Part shown: piece after piece, positions 52,258-63,773 of the stretch | Numbering within the stretch: position 1 is the stretch's first letter | How the letters are laid out: each line of letters begins with the position of its first letter | NCBI RefSeq assembly: GCF_004745635.1 | Contig: NZ_SRLB01000009.1 | Location: forward strand, 62,001-126,000 | DNA: 64,000 nucleotides | Reading direction: 5' to 3' | DNA from: Methylobacterium nonmethylotrophicum | Lineage (GTDB): Bacteria > Pseudomonadota > Alphaproteobacteria > Rhizobiales > Beijerinckiaceae | Program-made: the position numbers and the translations under genes | The notes under the pieces: generated by a model | Database searches by the model: none | Seen by the model: the letters and a program-made list of their open reading frames with translations, nothing else | What the model was told of the DNA's origin: nothing

Positions 52258-53735
52258 GCCTCACCCTCGGCGACCTGTTCCCGGAGGCCGGCCGAGGTCC
52301 CGGCCAAGATGCCGGCAAAGCCGCCGGCCTCCCCGTCACGGGCCTCACCGCCGACAGCCGCAAGGTCGCGCCCGGCTTCGTGTTCCTGGCGGTGCCCGGC
52401 ACCGCCGCCGATGGCCGGCTCTTCGCCGCGCAGGCCGCCGCTGCCGGTGCGGTCGCGATGGTGGCGCAAGGCGAGCGCCCCGCCGACCTGCCGGACGCGG
52501 TCGCCTACCTCTCCGTTCCGGATGCGCGTCGCGCCCTGTCGCAGGCTGCCGCCCGGCTGCATCCGGGCCAGCCCGCGACGGTCGTCGCGGTCACCGGCAC
52601 CAGCGGCAAGAGCTCGGTCGCCGATTTCGTGCGCCAGATCTACGGCCGGCTCGGCCTCGAGGCGGCGAGCCTCGGGACGCTGGGGGTCATCACGACGTCG
52701 GGCGCCGCCTACGGCTCCCTGACGACGCCCGACCCGATCACGCTCCACCAGACCCTGGACCGGCTCGCCCGCGACGGCGTCACCGAGCTTGCCATGGAGG
52801 CCTCCTCGCACGGCATCGAGCAGAGCCGCCTCGACGGAGTGCGCCTGACGGCCGCCGGCTTCACCAATCTCGGCCACGACCACCTCGATTACCACGGCAC
52901 GCCGGAATCCTATCTCCAGGCGAAGCTGCGGCTGTTCACGACCCTGCTGCCGGATGGCGGCACCGCGGTCGTCAACGCCGACGGGGCGCAGAGCGCGGCC
53001 TTCATCGCGGCGGCCCGGGACCGGGGCCTGCCGCTCGTCACGACCGGCCGTGCCGGGGAGGGGATCCGCCTCGTCTCCGCCCGCACCCACGGCTTCGCCC
53101 AGCGCCTCGAGATCAGTGTCGCGGGCACGACCCATTCCGTCGACCTGCCCCTCGTCGGGGTTTTTCAGGTCGAGAATGCGCTTCTCGCCGCCGGCCTCGT
53201 GCTGGCGACCCCGGCCGGGGCCGGTCGCGCGGCCGAGGTGATCGCGGCGCTCGGCCACCTCGCCGGCGTGCCGGGGCGGCTCGAGCGGGTCGCCACCGTG
53301 CGGGACGCCCTCTGCATCGTCGACTACGCCCACAAGCCCGACGCCCTGGCGGGCGTCCTCGACGCGCTGCGGCCCTTCACCGCCGGCCGCCTCGTCTGCG
53401 TCGTCGGCTGCGGCGGCGACCGCGACCGGGCCAAGCGTCCGCTGATGGGCCGCATCGCCGCCGAGAAGGCCGACCGGGTCATCGTCACCGACGACAATCC
53501 CCGCAGCGAGGATCCGGCGGCGATCCGGGCCGCGATCCTGGCGGCGGCCCCGGGCGCGGAGGAGATCGGCGACCGTTCGCAAGCCATCCGGGCGGCTGTG
53601 CGCGATCTCCGGGCCGGCGACGTGCTGGTGGTGGCCGGCAAAGGTCATGAAACCGGCCAGATCATCGGCGACCGCACGCTGCCATTCTCCGACCGCGACG
53701 CGGTCCTGAGCGCGATCGAGGAGACCCGCGCATGA
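52254..53735 (+). CDS. murE: UDP-MurNAc-tripeptide synthetase MurE (meso-diaminopimelate adding)
   Basis: A 493-residue cytoplasmic ligase adding meso-diaminopimelate to UDP-MurNAc-L-Ala-D-Glu. The ATP site is VTGTSGKSSVADF near residues 112-124, the central block EASSHGIEQSRLDG follows, and DNPRSEDP near residue 414 is the motif that selects meso-DAP. Overlaps ftsI and murF by four bases on each side, so the block is translationally linked. Confidence 0.96.
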   Translation: MSLTLGDLFPEAGRGPGQDAGKAAGLPVTGLTADSRKVAPGFVFLAVPGTAADGRLFAAQAAAAGAVAMVAQGERPADLPDAVAYLSVPDARRALSQAAARLHPGQPATVVAVTGTSGKSSVADFVRQIYGRLGLEAASLGTLGVITTSGAAYGSLTTPDPITLHQTLDRLARDGVTELAMEASSHGIEQSRLDGVRLTAAGFTNLGHDHLDYHGTPESYLQAKLRLFTTLLPDGGTAVVNADGAQSAAFIAAARDRGLPLVTTGRAGEGIRLVSARTHGFAQRLEISVAGTTHSVDLPLVGVFQVENALLAAGLVLATPAGAGRAAEVIAALGHLAGVPGRLERVATVRDALCIVDYAHKPDALAGVLDALRPFTAGRLVCVVGCGGDRDRAKRPLMGRIAAEKADRVIVTDDNPRSEDPAAIRAAILAAAPGAEEIGDRSQAIRAAVRDLRAGDVLVVAGKGHETGQIIGDRTLPFSDRDAVLSAIEETRA

Positions 53736-55192
53736 CCGAGCCCCTCTGGACCCTGATCGAGGCCGCCGCCGCCATGGGCGGCCGGGTGGTCGCGGACGCG
53801 TCCGCCGCACAGACCCTCTCCGGGATCTCGATCGACACCCGCACCCTGAAGGTCGGCGACCTGTTCTTCGCCATCCGGGGCGAGGCCCGCGACGGCCACG
53901 ACTTCGTGCGCGACGCGCTGACCCGCGGCGCCGGCGCGGCGGTGGTCTCCGAGGAGCGCGCGGCCGACCTCGCCGACGCCGGGCCGCTGATCGCGGTGCC
54001 GTCCTCGCCGGATGACGGCGTGCTCGCCGCCATGCGCGGCCTCGCCGCGGCGGCCCGGGCGCGCACGGGCGCGCGGGTCCTCGCCGTGACCGGCTCGGTC
54101 GGCAAGACCGGCACCAAGGAGGCCTTGCGCCACGTGCTGGCCGCGCAAGGGCCCACCCACGCCTCGGTCGCCTCCTACAACAACCACTGGGGCGTGCCGC
54201 TCACCTTGAGCCGGATGCCGGCATCGAGCGCCTTCGGGGTGTTCGAGGTCGGCATGAACCACGCCGGGGAGATCGCCCCCCTGACCCGGCTGGTCCGTCC
54301 CGAGGTGGCGATCGTCACCACCGTCGAGCCCGTCCATATCGAGCATTTCCGCTCGCTGTCCGGCATCGCCGACGCCAAGGGCGAGATCTTCTCCGGGCTC
54401 GAGCCCGGCGGCGTCGCGATCATCAACCGCGACAACCCGAACTACGAGCGCCTGAAGGCCCACGCGCTCGCCTCCCGCGCCGGCCGGGTGGTGAGCTTCG
54501 GCGAGCATCGCGAGGCCGACGTGCGGGCCGAGCGCATCGTGATGCGGCCCGACCTGTCGATCGTCGACGTGCGGGCGATGGGCCTGGCCGTCACCTACCA
54601 GCTCGGCACCCCGGGCCGGCACACGGCGCTGAACTCGCTCGCGGTCATCGCCGCCGTGCAGGCGCTCGGCGCCGACCTGGCGCTGGCCGCCCTCTCGCTC
54701 GCGCAGCTGCGCCCGCCCGCCGGGCGCGGCGCCCGCCACGTCCTCCAGGTCGCGAGCGGCGAGGCGCTCCTCGTCGACGAGAGCTACAACGCCAACCCGG
54801 CCTCGGTGCGGGCGGCCCTCAGCACGCTCGCCGGCGTCGAGACCGCCGGCCGGCGCATCGCGGTCCTGGGCGACATGATGGAACTCGGCGCCGAGGCGCC
54901 GCGCCTCCACCGCGAGCTGGCCGAGGCGGTCGAGGAGCACGGCATCGACCTCGTCTTCACCGCCGGCCCGCTGATGCAGGAGCTGCACGATGCCCTCCCG
55001 GCCTCCCGGCGCGCCGCCGCCCGGGCGGGTTCCGCCGAGCTGGTCGACCCGGTGCTCGAGGCCCTGCGGCCCGGTGACGCCGTGATGGTCAAGGGCTCGA
55101 ACAGCACCCGCATGGGCCGGATTGTCGAGGCGCTCAAAGCCCGCTACGGGGGCGGCGCGGACCAGGATCTCGCCATCGGCCGGTCCGGCTGA
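53732..55192 (+). CDS. murF: UDP-MurNAc-pentapeptide synthetase MurF
   Basis: A 486-residue ligase that adds D-Ala-D-Ala to the UDP-MurNAc tripeptide. It shows [20 protein letters not shown] at the N-terminus, the ATP loop [14 protein letters not shown], the [14 protein letters not shown] block, [15 protein letters not shown] and [13 protein letters not shown] overlaps the murE stop. mraY begins 79 bases downstream. Confidence 0.96.
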   Translation: MTEPLWTLIEAAAAMGGRVVADASAAQTLSGISIDTRTLKVGDLFFAIRGEARDGHDFVRDALTRGAGAAVVSEERAADLADAGPLIAVPSSPDDGVLAAMRGLAAAARARTGARVLAVTGSVGKTGTKEALRHVLAAQGPTHASVASYNNHWGVPLTLSRMPASSAFGVFEVGMNHAGEIAPLTRLVRPEVAIVTTVEPVHIEHFRSLSGIADAKGEIFSGLEPGGVAIINRDNPNYERLKAHALASRAGRVVSFGEHREADVRAERIVMRPDLSIVDVRAMGLAVTYQLGTPGRHTALNSLAVIAAVQALGADLALAALSLAQLRPPAGRGARHVLQVASGEALLVDESYNANPASVRAALSTLAGVETAGRRIAVLGDMMELGAEAPRLHRELAEAVEEHGIDLVFTAGPLMQELHDALPASRRAAARAGSAELVDPVLEALRPGDAVMVKGSNSTRMGRIVEALKARYGGGADQDLAIGRSG

Positions 55193-55271
55193 GCCACCTC
55201 ACAGGACCTCTGACGCAGCGGCGCGGGCTCACCCCGGCGCTGCCGCTCGCCCAGGATCGGATGCCCCCGGG

Positions 55272-56357
55272 ATGCTCTACCTCCTCTCCGACCTGAGCGG
55301 CGTCTTCTCGCCGCTCAACGTCTTCCGCTACATCACCTTCCGGACCGGCGGCGCGCTGTTCACGGCCGGCTTCTTCGTGTTCTGGTTCGGGCCCTGGATC
55401 ATCTCGCTCCTGCGCCTGCGCCAGGGCAAGGGCCAGCCGATCCGCGAGGACGGCCCGCAATCCCACCTGCTGACCAAGCGCGGCACGCCGACCATGGGCG
55501 GGCTGATGATCCTCGCCGGCGTGCTGGTCGCGGTCCTGCTCTGGGCCAACCCGCGCAACCACTACGTCTGGATCGTCATGATGGTGACGCTGGGCTTCGG
55601 CGCCATCGGCTTCTACGACGACTTCCTGAAGGTCACGAAGCAGAGCCACAAGGGCTTTTCCGGCAAGTTCCGCCTCGGGCTCGAGGCCTTGATCGCCGTC
55701 GCGGCCTGCGTGGCGGTGGCGGAATACTCGGCCCCGGGCCTCGCCTACCGGCTCGCCTTCCCGGTGTTCAAGGACGCGATCATCAATCTCGGGCTGTTCT
55801 ACGTCGCCTTCGCGGGCTTCGTGATCGTCGGCGCCGGCAACGCCGTCAACATCACCGACGGCCTCGACGGGCTGGCCATCGTGCCGGTGATGATCGCGGC
55901 GGCGACCTTCGGCGTCATCGCCTACCTCGTCGGCAACGTGATCTACGCCTCGTACCTGCAGGTGAACTACGTGCCGGGCACCGGCGAGCTGGCGGTGGTC
56001 TGCGGGGCGCTGATCGGGGCGGGCCTCGGCTTCCTGTGGTTCAACGCGCCGCCGGCCCAGATCTTCATGGGCGATACCGGCTCGCTGGCGCTGGGCGGCC
56101 TGCTCGGCACCGTCGCGGTGGCGACCAAGCACGAGATCGTGCTCGGCATCGTCGGCGGCCTGTTCGTGCTCGAGATCCTCTCGGTGATCATCCAGGTCGC
56201 CTCGTTCAAGCTCACCGGCAAGCGCGTCTTCCGCATGGCGCCGATCCACCACCATTTCGAGCAGAAGGGCTGGAAGGAGCCGCAGGTGGTGATCCGGTTC
56301 TGGATCATCGCGGTGATCCTGGCGCTCCTGGGGCTCGCGACGCTGAAGCTGCGGTAG
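55272..56357 (+). CDS. mraY: Phospho-MurNAc-pentapeptide-transferase MraY
   Basis: A 361-residue ten-helix membrane enzyme that moves phospho-MurNAc-pentapeptide to undecaprenyl phosphate, giving lipid I. Its marks are all present: [27 protein letters not shown] (catalytic Asp pair), [25 protein letters not shown] and PIHHHFE. The open frame before ATG 55272 is not family-like. Confidence 0.97.
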   Translation: MLYLLSDLSGVFSPLNVFRYITFRTGGALFTAGFFVFWFGPWIISLLRLRQGKGQPIREDGPQSHLLTKRGTPTMGGLMILAGVLVAVLLWANPRNHYVWIVMMVTLGFGAIGFYDDFLKVTKQSHKGFSGKFRLGLEALIAVAACVAVAEYSAPGLAYRLAFPVFKDAIINLGLFYVAFAGFVIVGAGNAVNITDGLDGLAIVPVMIAAATFGVIAYLVGNVIYASYLQVNYVPGTGELAVVCGALIGAGLGFLWFNAPPAQIFMGDTGSLALGGLLGTVAVATKHEIVLGIVGGLFVLEILSVIIQVASFKLTGKRVFRMAPIHHHFEQKGWKEPQVVIRFWIIAVILALLGLATLKLR

Positions 56358-56413
56358 GCTCCGGCCGGGCTGCATCTTGCAATCTCCGCCGACGCTTGAA
56401 AGGAAGGCGCTGT

Positions 56414-56435
56414 CCCTCTCCCACAGGGGAGAGGG
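56414..56435. repeat. Short ccctctccc hairpin between mraY and murD
   Basis: ccctctccc (56414-56422) pairs with gggagaggg (56427-56435) across a 4-base loop, followed by gatcccgcgcc. It shares the gagaggggatcc string with the long palindrome at 60231-60292 and the ccctctccc core with the pair at 18573/18687. Confidence 0.7.
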
Positions 56436-56471
56436 GATCCCGCGCCATTCCGATCGACCGGCGGACACCGC

Positions 56472-57875
56472 ATGACACCCTCCACCACCTTCGCCGGCCG
56501 GACGGTCGCCCTGTTCGGGCTCGGCGGCTCGGGCCTCGCCACGGCGCTCAGCCTCAGGGCCGGCGGCGCCCGGGTGGTCGCCTGCGACGACAATCCGGCG
56601 CGGATGGAGGCGGCCCGCGCGCAGGGGGTCGAGACCGACGACCTGCGCGACGCGGAGTGGGGTGCGTTCGCCGCGCTCGTCCTCGCCCCCGGCGTGCCGC
56701 TCACCCACCCGGCGCCGCACTGGACGGTGGACCTCGCCAAGGCCGCCGGCGTACCGGTGATCGGCGACATCGAGCTGTTCTGCCGCGAGCGTGCGGCGCG
56801 AAGCCCGGACGCGCCCTTCGTGGCGATCACCGGAACCAACGGCAAGTCGACCACCACGGCGCTGATCGCCCATGTCTTGAGGACCGCCGGGCGCGACGTC
56901 CAGATGGGCGGCAACATCGGCACCGCGATCCTGTCCCTGGAGCCGCCCTCAGCCCATCGGGTCCACGTGATCGAGCTGTCCTCGTTCCAGATCGACCTGA
57001 CGCCCTCGCTGGCGCCGACGATCGGGGTGCTCCTCAACATCACGCCCGACCACCTCGACCGCCACGGCGACATGGCCTCCTATGCCGCCATCAAGGAGCG
57101 GCTGGTCGCGGGCGCGGCGCATGCGGTCATCGGGGTCGACGACGCCTATGCCCAAGCGATCGCCGGGCGCCGGACGGGGCCGCTCACCCGGGTCCATGTC
57201 GGCGAGGCAGGGGAGGGCCCCGGCATCCTCGCCCGCGCCGGCGTCGTCATCGATGGGCGAAAGGCCCCTGCCGAGCCGGTGGCGGACCTCGCCGGGATCG
57301 GCTCCCTGCGCGGCGCGCATAACTGGCAGAATGCGGCCGTCGCCTACGCGGTGGCGAGCGCGCTCGGCGTCACGCCGGACGCCTTCGCGGCGGCGCTGGC
57401 GAGCTTCCCGGGCCTGCCGCACCGGATGGAGGAGGTCGGCCGGCGCGGCCCCGTATTGTTCATCAACGATTCGAAGGCCACCAACGCCGATTCGACCGAG
57501 AAGGCGCTCTCGGCCTTCCAGCAGATCCACTGGATCCTGGGCGGCAAGCCGAAGGAAGGGGGCATCGCGAGCCTCGCACCGTATTTCCCCCGCATCGCCC
57601 ACGCCTACCTGATCGGGGCGGCGACCGAGGTCTTCGCCGCGACCCTCGACGGACAGGTGCCGTACAGCCGCTGCGGGACCCTCGCGGCCGCCGTCGCCGA
57701 GGCCGCCGCGGCGGCGGAGCGGCAAGGGACGACAGGGGATTCCGCGGCCGAGCCGGTGGTGCTGCTCTCGCCGGCCTGCGCGTCCTACGACCAGTTCCGC
57801 AGCTTCGAGGATCGCGGCGACCAGTTCCGCGGCCTCGTGCGGGCCCTTCCGGGCCTGCAACCGCCCGGTGCCTGA
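56472..57875 (+). CDS. murD: UDP-MurNAc-L-alanine:D-glutamate ligase MurD
   Basis: A 467-residue cytoplasmic ligase that adds D-Glu to UDP-MurNAc-L-Ala. It has the Rossmann-like start [15 protein letters not shown], the ATP loop [39 protein letters not shown], and [19 protein letters not shown]. It is 114 bases after mraY. ftsW, which normally follows, is not here; an EEP-family gene follows instead. Confidence 0.97.
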   Translation: MTPSTTFAGRTVALFGLGGSGLATALSLRAGGARVVACDDNPARMEAARAQGVETDDLRDAEWGAFAALVLAPGVPLTHPAPHWTVDLAKAAGVPVIGDIELFCRERAARSPDAPFVAITGTNGKSTTTALIAHVLRTAGRDVQMGGNIGTAILSLEPPSAHRVHVIELSSFQIDLTPSLAPTIGVLLNITPDHLDRHGDMASYAAIKERLVAGAAHAVIGVDDAYAQAIAGRRTGPLTRVHVGEAGEGPGILARAGVVIDGRKAPAEPVADLAGIGSLRGAHNWQNAAVAYAVASALGVTPDAFAAALASFPGLPHRMEEVGRRGPVLFINDSKATNADSTEKALSAFQQIHWILGGKPKEGGIASLAPYFPRIAHAYLIGAATEVFAATLDGQVPYSRCGTLAAAVAEAAAAAERQGTTGDSAAEPVVLLSPACASYDQFRSFEDRGDQFRGLVRALPGLQPPGA

Positions 57876-57977
57876 GGCGCCGTTCCCCGAATCGGCAAAT
57901 CGGGGTATGCCGCGTCGCGCCGACGGGAGCGCCTCGCGCCATCGTGCCGGCTTACCTGACGCTTCTCAGCCGGTGCC

Positions 57978-58811
57978 ATGCTGCCGCCCCAACGCCTCCT
58001 GCCCGCCGACTCGCCGGTATCTTCCCCCGGCCACGCCCCGCACCGCGCCGGCCCGCGCAAGATCATCAGCTGGAACCTGCTGCGGCGGACCGGCGCGACC
58101 GTCGACGCCCTCGAGGCGCTGATCGCGCAGGAGAAGCCGGACCTGCTGCTGATGCAGGAGGCGACCGTCGACATCACCGAGCTGCAGGCCCGGGCCGGCG
58201 GGCACTACGCCTGGGCGCCGCTGCCCCGGCGCATCCACGGCCTGGCGATGTGGAGCCCGACGCCGTGGCCGAACCCGCCCCGGGTGGTGACCCTGCCGTC
58301 CGGCGCGCTGATCGACCGGGTGTGCCAGATCCTCGATCTCGGCCCGTTCGGGGTCGCCAACGTGCATCTCTCGCACGGCCAGGTGCTGAACCGGCGCCAG
58401 CTGCGCCGCATCGCCCAGCACCTGCCGGTGCGCGCCGCGGTGCTCGGCGACTACAACATCGTCGGGCCGGCCCTGCTGCCGGGCTTCCAGGATGTCGGGC
58501 CGCGCCACCCGACCCACGCCATGGTGGATCTCGTGCCCTTGCGCCTCGACCGCTGCCTCGTGCGGGGGCTCACCTGCCGCGGCCAGGCGGTTCTGCCCCG
58601 CGGCGCCTCCGACCACCGGCCGATCGTGGTCCATCTCGAGCCCGGCAACCCGCAGGGGAAACGCGAGCCGAGACGCGACCTCCTGCGCGACCGCATCGAG
58701 GCGTTTCGCGACCGGGCCGAGGATTTCCGCCGGCGGGTGCCGATCAAAGATATGGCAGCAGCAATCGCACGGCGGCGTCGCGCAGCCGCGCGCCCATCCC
58801 GCGAGAGTTGA
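57978..58811 (+). CDS. Endonuclease/exonuclease/phosphatase (EEP) family protein
   Basis: A 277-residue protein of the DNase I-like fold. Metal and catalytic motifs are recognisable: SWNLLR at the first strand, LLMQEA (Glu), ANVHLSHG, VLGDYNIVG (Asp/Asn) and the C-terminal SDHRPIVVHL (Asp-His). Substrates of this family range from DNA to phospholipids, so the function is open. The neighbouring convergent cls-like gene (phospholipid metabolism) makes a lipid-related role possible. The last 22 codons overlap the 3' end of that gene on the other strand (58744-58811). Confidence 0.85.
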   Translation: MLPPQRLLPADSPVSSPGHAPHRAGPRKIISWNLLRRTGATVDALEALIAQEKPDLLLMQEATVDITELQARAGGHYAWAPLPRRIHGLAMWSPTPWPNPPRVVTLPSGALIDRVCQILDLGPFGVANVHLSHGQVLNRRQLRRIAQHLPVRAAVLGDYNIVGPALLPGFQDVGPRHPTHAMVDLVPLRLDRCLVRGLTCRGQAVLPRGASDHRPIVVHLEPGNPQGKREPRRDLLRDRIEAFRDRAEDFRRRVPIKDMAAAIARRRRAAARPSRES

Positions 58812-60180
58812 GGTCGTCCACCGTCAGCCGCTGCTCCATCTTGGCCCGCATCAAGCGATCGAGATCGGCGGCGAAGTCGGGGTCGTAGACCTCGACGTTC
58901 AGCTCGAAGTTGAGGCGGAAGCTGCGGCTGTCCCAGTTGGCGCTGCCGACGAAGCACCAGGCATCGTCGACCACCATCAGCTTCGAGTGGTCGAAGGGCG
59001 GTCGGTCGAGCCAGATCCGGACCCCCGCCTCCAAGAGCGGCCCGACATGGGCCCGCGTCGCCCAGTCGACCACCCGGTGGTTGCTCGCCTGCGGGATGAT
59101 GACGTCGACGGTCACGCCCCGCATCGCCGCGAGGCCTAACGCCGTCAGCAGCATCTCGCTCGGCAGGAAGTAGGGGGTGGCGAGGCGCACCGAGCGCCGG
59201 GCGGTGGCGACCGCCTCCAGCACCACGAACTCGATCTTCTCGATGTCGGCGTCCGGCCCCGAGGTGACGACCCGGGCGAGGGAGGCGCCGGCGGGCGGGA
59301 TCTCCGGGAACCAGGCCGGCCCCTCCAGGTCCTCGCCCTTGACGAAGGCCCAGTCGCGCCAGAAGGCCTGGGCGAGCTGGCCGACCACCGGCCCGTCGAT
59401 GCGGAAATGGCTGTCGCGCACCGGCTCCGGCGGGTTCTTTGCCATGACGTTCTCGTCGGCGATGTTGACCCCGCCGACGAAGCCGACCCGGCCGTCGACC
59501 AGGAGCAGCTTCTTGTGGGTGCGCAGGTTTAAGAACGGCATCCGCCAGGGCAGGGCCGAGTGCATGAACAGCCCGGCCGGCAATCCTCGCGCCCGCAGGC
59601 GCCGGTACATCGCCGGGAAGAAGTAGCCGCTGCCGATGCCGTCGATCAGCACGCAGACCGCGACACCCCGCGCCTTGGCGGCGGAGAGGGCGTCCGCGAA
59701 GGCCCGGCCGCTGTCGTCGTCGCGCATGATGTAGCTCGAGAGCGCGACGCTGGTCTGCGCCGCGTCGATCGCCGCCAGCATCGCCGGATAGGCCTCGTCG
59801 CCGTGGCGGTAGCGGACGATGCGATTGCCGGCGACGAGGGGCAGGCCGCTGATCCGCTCGACCGCCCGCTTCAGCGGCTCGAACGCCTCCGGCACCTCGG
59901 CCACCGGGGGCGGCGGCGCGCCGGGCCGCGGGCCGGGCAGCACCGGCAGCTTCCGGGCGCGCCGGCTCACCCGGTTGATGCCGAACAGCACGTAGAGCCC
60001 GCTGCCGAGGAGCGGCGAGAGCCAGGCGAGGCCGATCCAGCCGATCGCCGCGCTGACCTCGCGCTTGTTCATCAGCGCGTGCACGGTGACGATGACCGCG
60101 ATGGCGAGCCCGATCGGCGTCAGCACCTCGGTCCGGATCGAGGTCAGGATCCCGAACCAGCGGTAGATCTCGAGTTCCAC
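58744..60180 (-). CDS. Cardiolipin synthase-like phospholipase D family protein
   Basis: A 478-residue inner-membrane enzyme of the Cls type, joining phosphatidylglycerol units into cardiolipin. Two N-terminal helices (PIGLAIAVIVTVHALM and IGWIGLAWLSPLLGSGLYVLF) anchor it. Both HKD active sites are intact: THKKLLLVDG (His222, Lys224, Asp229) and FDHSKLMVVDD (His398, Lys400, Asp405), as is FVGGVNIADE after the first. ATG 60180 starts directly before the first helix. The 3' end overlaps the convergent EEP gene by 68 bases. Confidence 0.92.
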   Translation of the reverse strand: MELEIYRWFGILTSIRTEVLTPIGLAIAVIVTVHALMNKREVSAAIGWIGLAWLSPLLGSGLYVLFGINRVSRRARKLPVLPGPRPGAPPPPVAEVPEAFEPLKRAVERISGLPLVAGNRIVRYRHGDEAYPAMLAAIDAAQTSVALSSYIMRDDDSGRAFADALSAAKARGVAVCVLIDGIGSGYFFPAMYRRLRARGLPAGLFMHSALPWRMPFLNLRTHKKLLLVDGRVGFVGGVNIADENVMAKNPPEPVRDSHFRIDGPVVGQLAQAFWRDWAFVKGEDLEGPAWFPEIPPAGASLARVVTSGPDADIEKIEFVVLEAVATARRSVRLATPYFLPSEMLLTALGLAAMRGVTVDVIIPQASNHRVVDWATRAHVGPLLEAGVRIWLDRPPFDHSKLMVVDDAWCFVGSANWDSRSFRLNFELNVEVYDPDFAADLDRLMRAKMEQRLTVDDLNSRGMGARLRDAAVRLLLPYL

Positions 60181-60230
60181 ACGCCCTCCTGCCGCCGCTG
60201 TCCGGGGATGCCTTGGAGGCAGAACAGATC

Positions 60231-60292
60231 GCCGGATCCCCTCTCCAGGCGATGCCGGGCTTGCCCGGCATCGCCTGGAGAGGGGATCCGGC
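60231..60292. repeat. Perfect 62-bp palindrome upstream of the cls-like gene
   Basis: Thirty bases starting gccggatcccctctccaggc are followed, after two central T, by their exact reverse complement. As DNA it could extrude a cruciform; as RNA it would be a very stable hairpin. It lies 51 bases before the cls-like start codon and about 100 bases beyond the typA terminator. Its gagaggggatcc string recurs at 56431. Confidence 0.95.
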
Positions 60293-60383
60293 GCTGGATC
60301 CTGTGTCGGGCTGAACCACGGGATACGGGAGGTCGGCCCGGGAATCCACGTGGCCGGGCCGTCCGTCCACCATCCGACACAAC

Positions 60384-60414
60384 AAAATCCCCCGCCCCGG
60401 GCCGGGGCGAGGGA
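60384..60414 (-). terminator. Intrinsic terminator of typA
   Basis: On the minus strand catccctcgccccggcccgg and its partner form a 12-base-pair stem with one mismatch, followed by ATTTTGTT, starting about 28 bases after the typA stop. Stem plus T run fit a classic intrinsic terminator. Confidence 0.8.
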
Positions 60415-60441
60415 TGATTCAGGGTCCGCCGATCGGCCGGA

Positions 60442-62268
<1,827 letters not shown>

Positions 62269-62408
62269 GGGATGTCCGAAGCAAACAAAGCCCGGCACGC
62301 CGCGGGCCGCCAGAATGGCAGCCGGACGCATCGAGCCAGGGGAAAACTGTTGCGTCGCAATATAAGGTGTGGCGCCCGATCGCAAGAGGGCGGCCCGCCC
62401 CGGTCGCG

Positions 62409-63773
62409 TCACTCCGCCGCGGCGGAGAGCGGATCCGGTCCGCGCTCGATGCCTTGCGCCTGCCGCTCCTGCAGGGTCGCCCGGCGCTCGGCGATGGCGC
62501 GCCGCGCCTGGTCGAGGCCGAGGGTGAAGGCCGCCACGCCGGCATTGTCGATGGCGCCGGCGCCAGCCCGGGCGAGCGCCGCGGCCAGGATCTCGTCGGC
62601 CTGCCGGTCGAGATCCGTGAGCTCAAGTTCGTCCTCGACGTCGCGGCTCGCCCGCACGATGGCCAGCAGCTGGCGCAGGAGCGCCATGTCCCGGGCCCGC
62701 GACCGGTTGGCGGCCCGCGACACCAGGGTGGCGGCGGCCGAGCCCAGGATCGAGACGCACATCACGATCAGGTAGAACCAGTCCCCGTAGCGGTCGAAGA
62801 AGCTCTCGACCTCGCCCTCGTAATAGGCCTGCGCGCCGGTATGGACCGGAAGCGAGGCGCTCTTCGAGGTGTCGGGCGCCTCGATCTGATTGGCGAGCGG
62901 CACCTCGGCGGCAAGGCCCGGCCGGTTGACGAAGAGCAGCCGGGTCAGCTCCGACACCGCCGAGTCTGACAGCTGTGCCTGGGCCACCAGCCGGTGGCTG
63001 ACCCCGACGGTGGTGATCGGCTCGACCGGCCGCGGCGGCGTGCCGCCGAAGGTGCCGCGGGCGATCTCGATGCTCTCCAGCGCCGGCCAGCGCCGGGCCA
63101 GCACCGCCGCCTCGCCGATCGGGATGAAAGTCGGCGTGCCGCCAGCCGAGTTTCCGTCTCCCGGGTTTCCGTCTCCCTTGGCGATGCTCGCCACCACCTC
63201 GCCCGCGGTGCGGCCGGTCGGCGGGCTCACCACCATCACGGCGTCGACCCGGTGTCCGCGCAGGGCCTCCCCGGCCTCCTGCCCGTCGCCGAGGGGCACG
63301 ATCGTGACGGCGCCCGCCGGCACATCGTAATGCTCCAGGATGTTGCCGAGGAGCCGGGTGTTGCCGGCCGAGTTGCGCACGATCCCGATCCGTCGCCCGC
63401 GCAGGTCCGGCACGGCGGCGAGGCCCGGATCGGCCGCCAGCAGCAGCACCGCGTTGCGGTGCAGGATCGCCACGGTCTGGGTGCTCGCCGGGATGCCGAC
63501 ATCCGAGCGCACCACCGCGAGGTCGACCTTGCCCTGCTCGGCCAGGCTCGCGCTCTCGGCGACGCCGCCCGTCACGACCAGGCGCAGGCGCACGTCCTCG
63601 TGGGTGCGGGCGAGCGACTGGGCGACCGCCGCGACGAGGCGCGCATCCTCGCTCCCCGCCGGCCCGACCGCGACGCGCAGGGTGGTCGGCTGCCCGAGCC
63701 ACTGGTAGGCGAGCAGGCCCGTCGCCACGAGGGCGAGAATGGCCGCGAGGACGATGGGAACGTGGCGCCGCAT
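62409..63773 (-). CDS. Membrane-anchored TAXI family solute-binding protein
   Basis: A 454-residue protein with an N-terminal signal-anchor (IVLAAILALVATGLLAYQWL), a periplasmic TAXI/TRAP-type binding domain (RVAVGPAGSEDARLVAAVAQ, VDLAVVRSD, GRRIGIVRNSAGNTRLL) and a second membrane helix near residues 333-355 (WFYLIVMCVSILGSAAATLV). After this comes a cytoplasmic helical tail of about 95 residues with LRQLLAIVRASRDVEDELEL. Normal TAXI receptors are soluble and work with a TRAP permease; none is near. The architecture suggests sensing or an adaptor role. It starts at ATG 63773 and lies 140 bases beyond typA on the same strand. Confidence 0.85.
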   Translation of the reverse strand: MRRHVPIVLAAILALVATGLLAYQWLGQPTTLRVAVGPAGSEDARLVAAVAQSLARTHEDVRLRLVVTGGVAESASLAEQGKVDLAVVRSDVGIPASTQTVAILHRNAVLLLAADPGLAAVPDLRGRRIGIVRNSAGNTRLLGNILEHYDVPAGAVTIVPLGDGQEAGEALRGHRVDAVMVVSPPTGRTAGEVVASIAKGDGNPGDGNSAGGTPTFIPIGEAAVLARRWPALESIEIARGTFGGTPPRPVEPITTVGVSHRLVAQAQLSDSAVSELTRLLFVNRPGLAAEVPLANQIEAPDTSKSASLPVHTGAQAYYEGEVESFFDRYGDWFYLIVMCVSILGSAAATLVSRAANRSRARDMALLRQLLAIVRASRDVEDELELTDLDRQADEILAAALARAGAGAIDNAGVAAFTLGLDQARRAIAERRATLQERQAQGIERGPDPLSAAAE

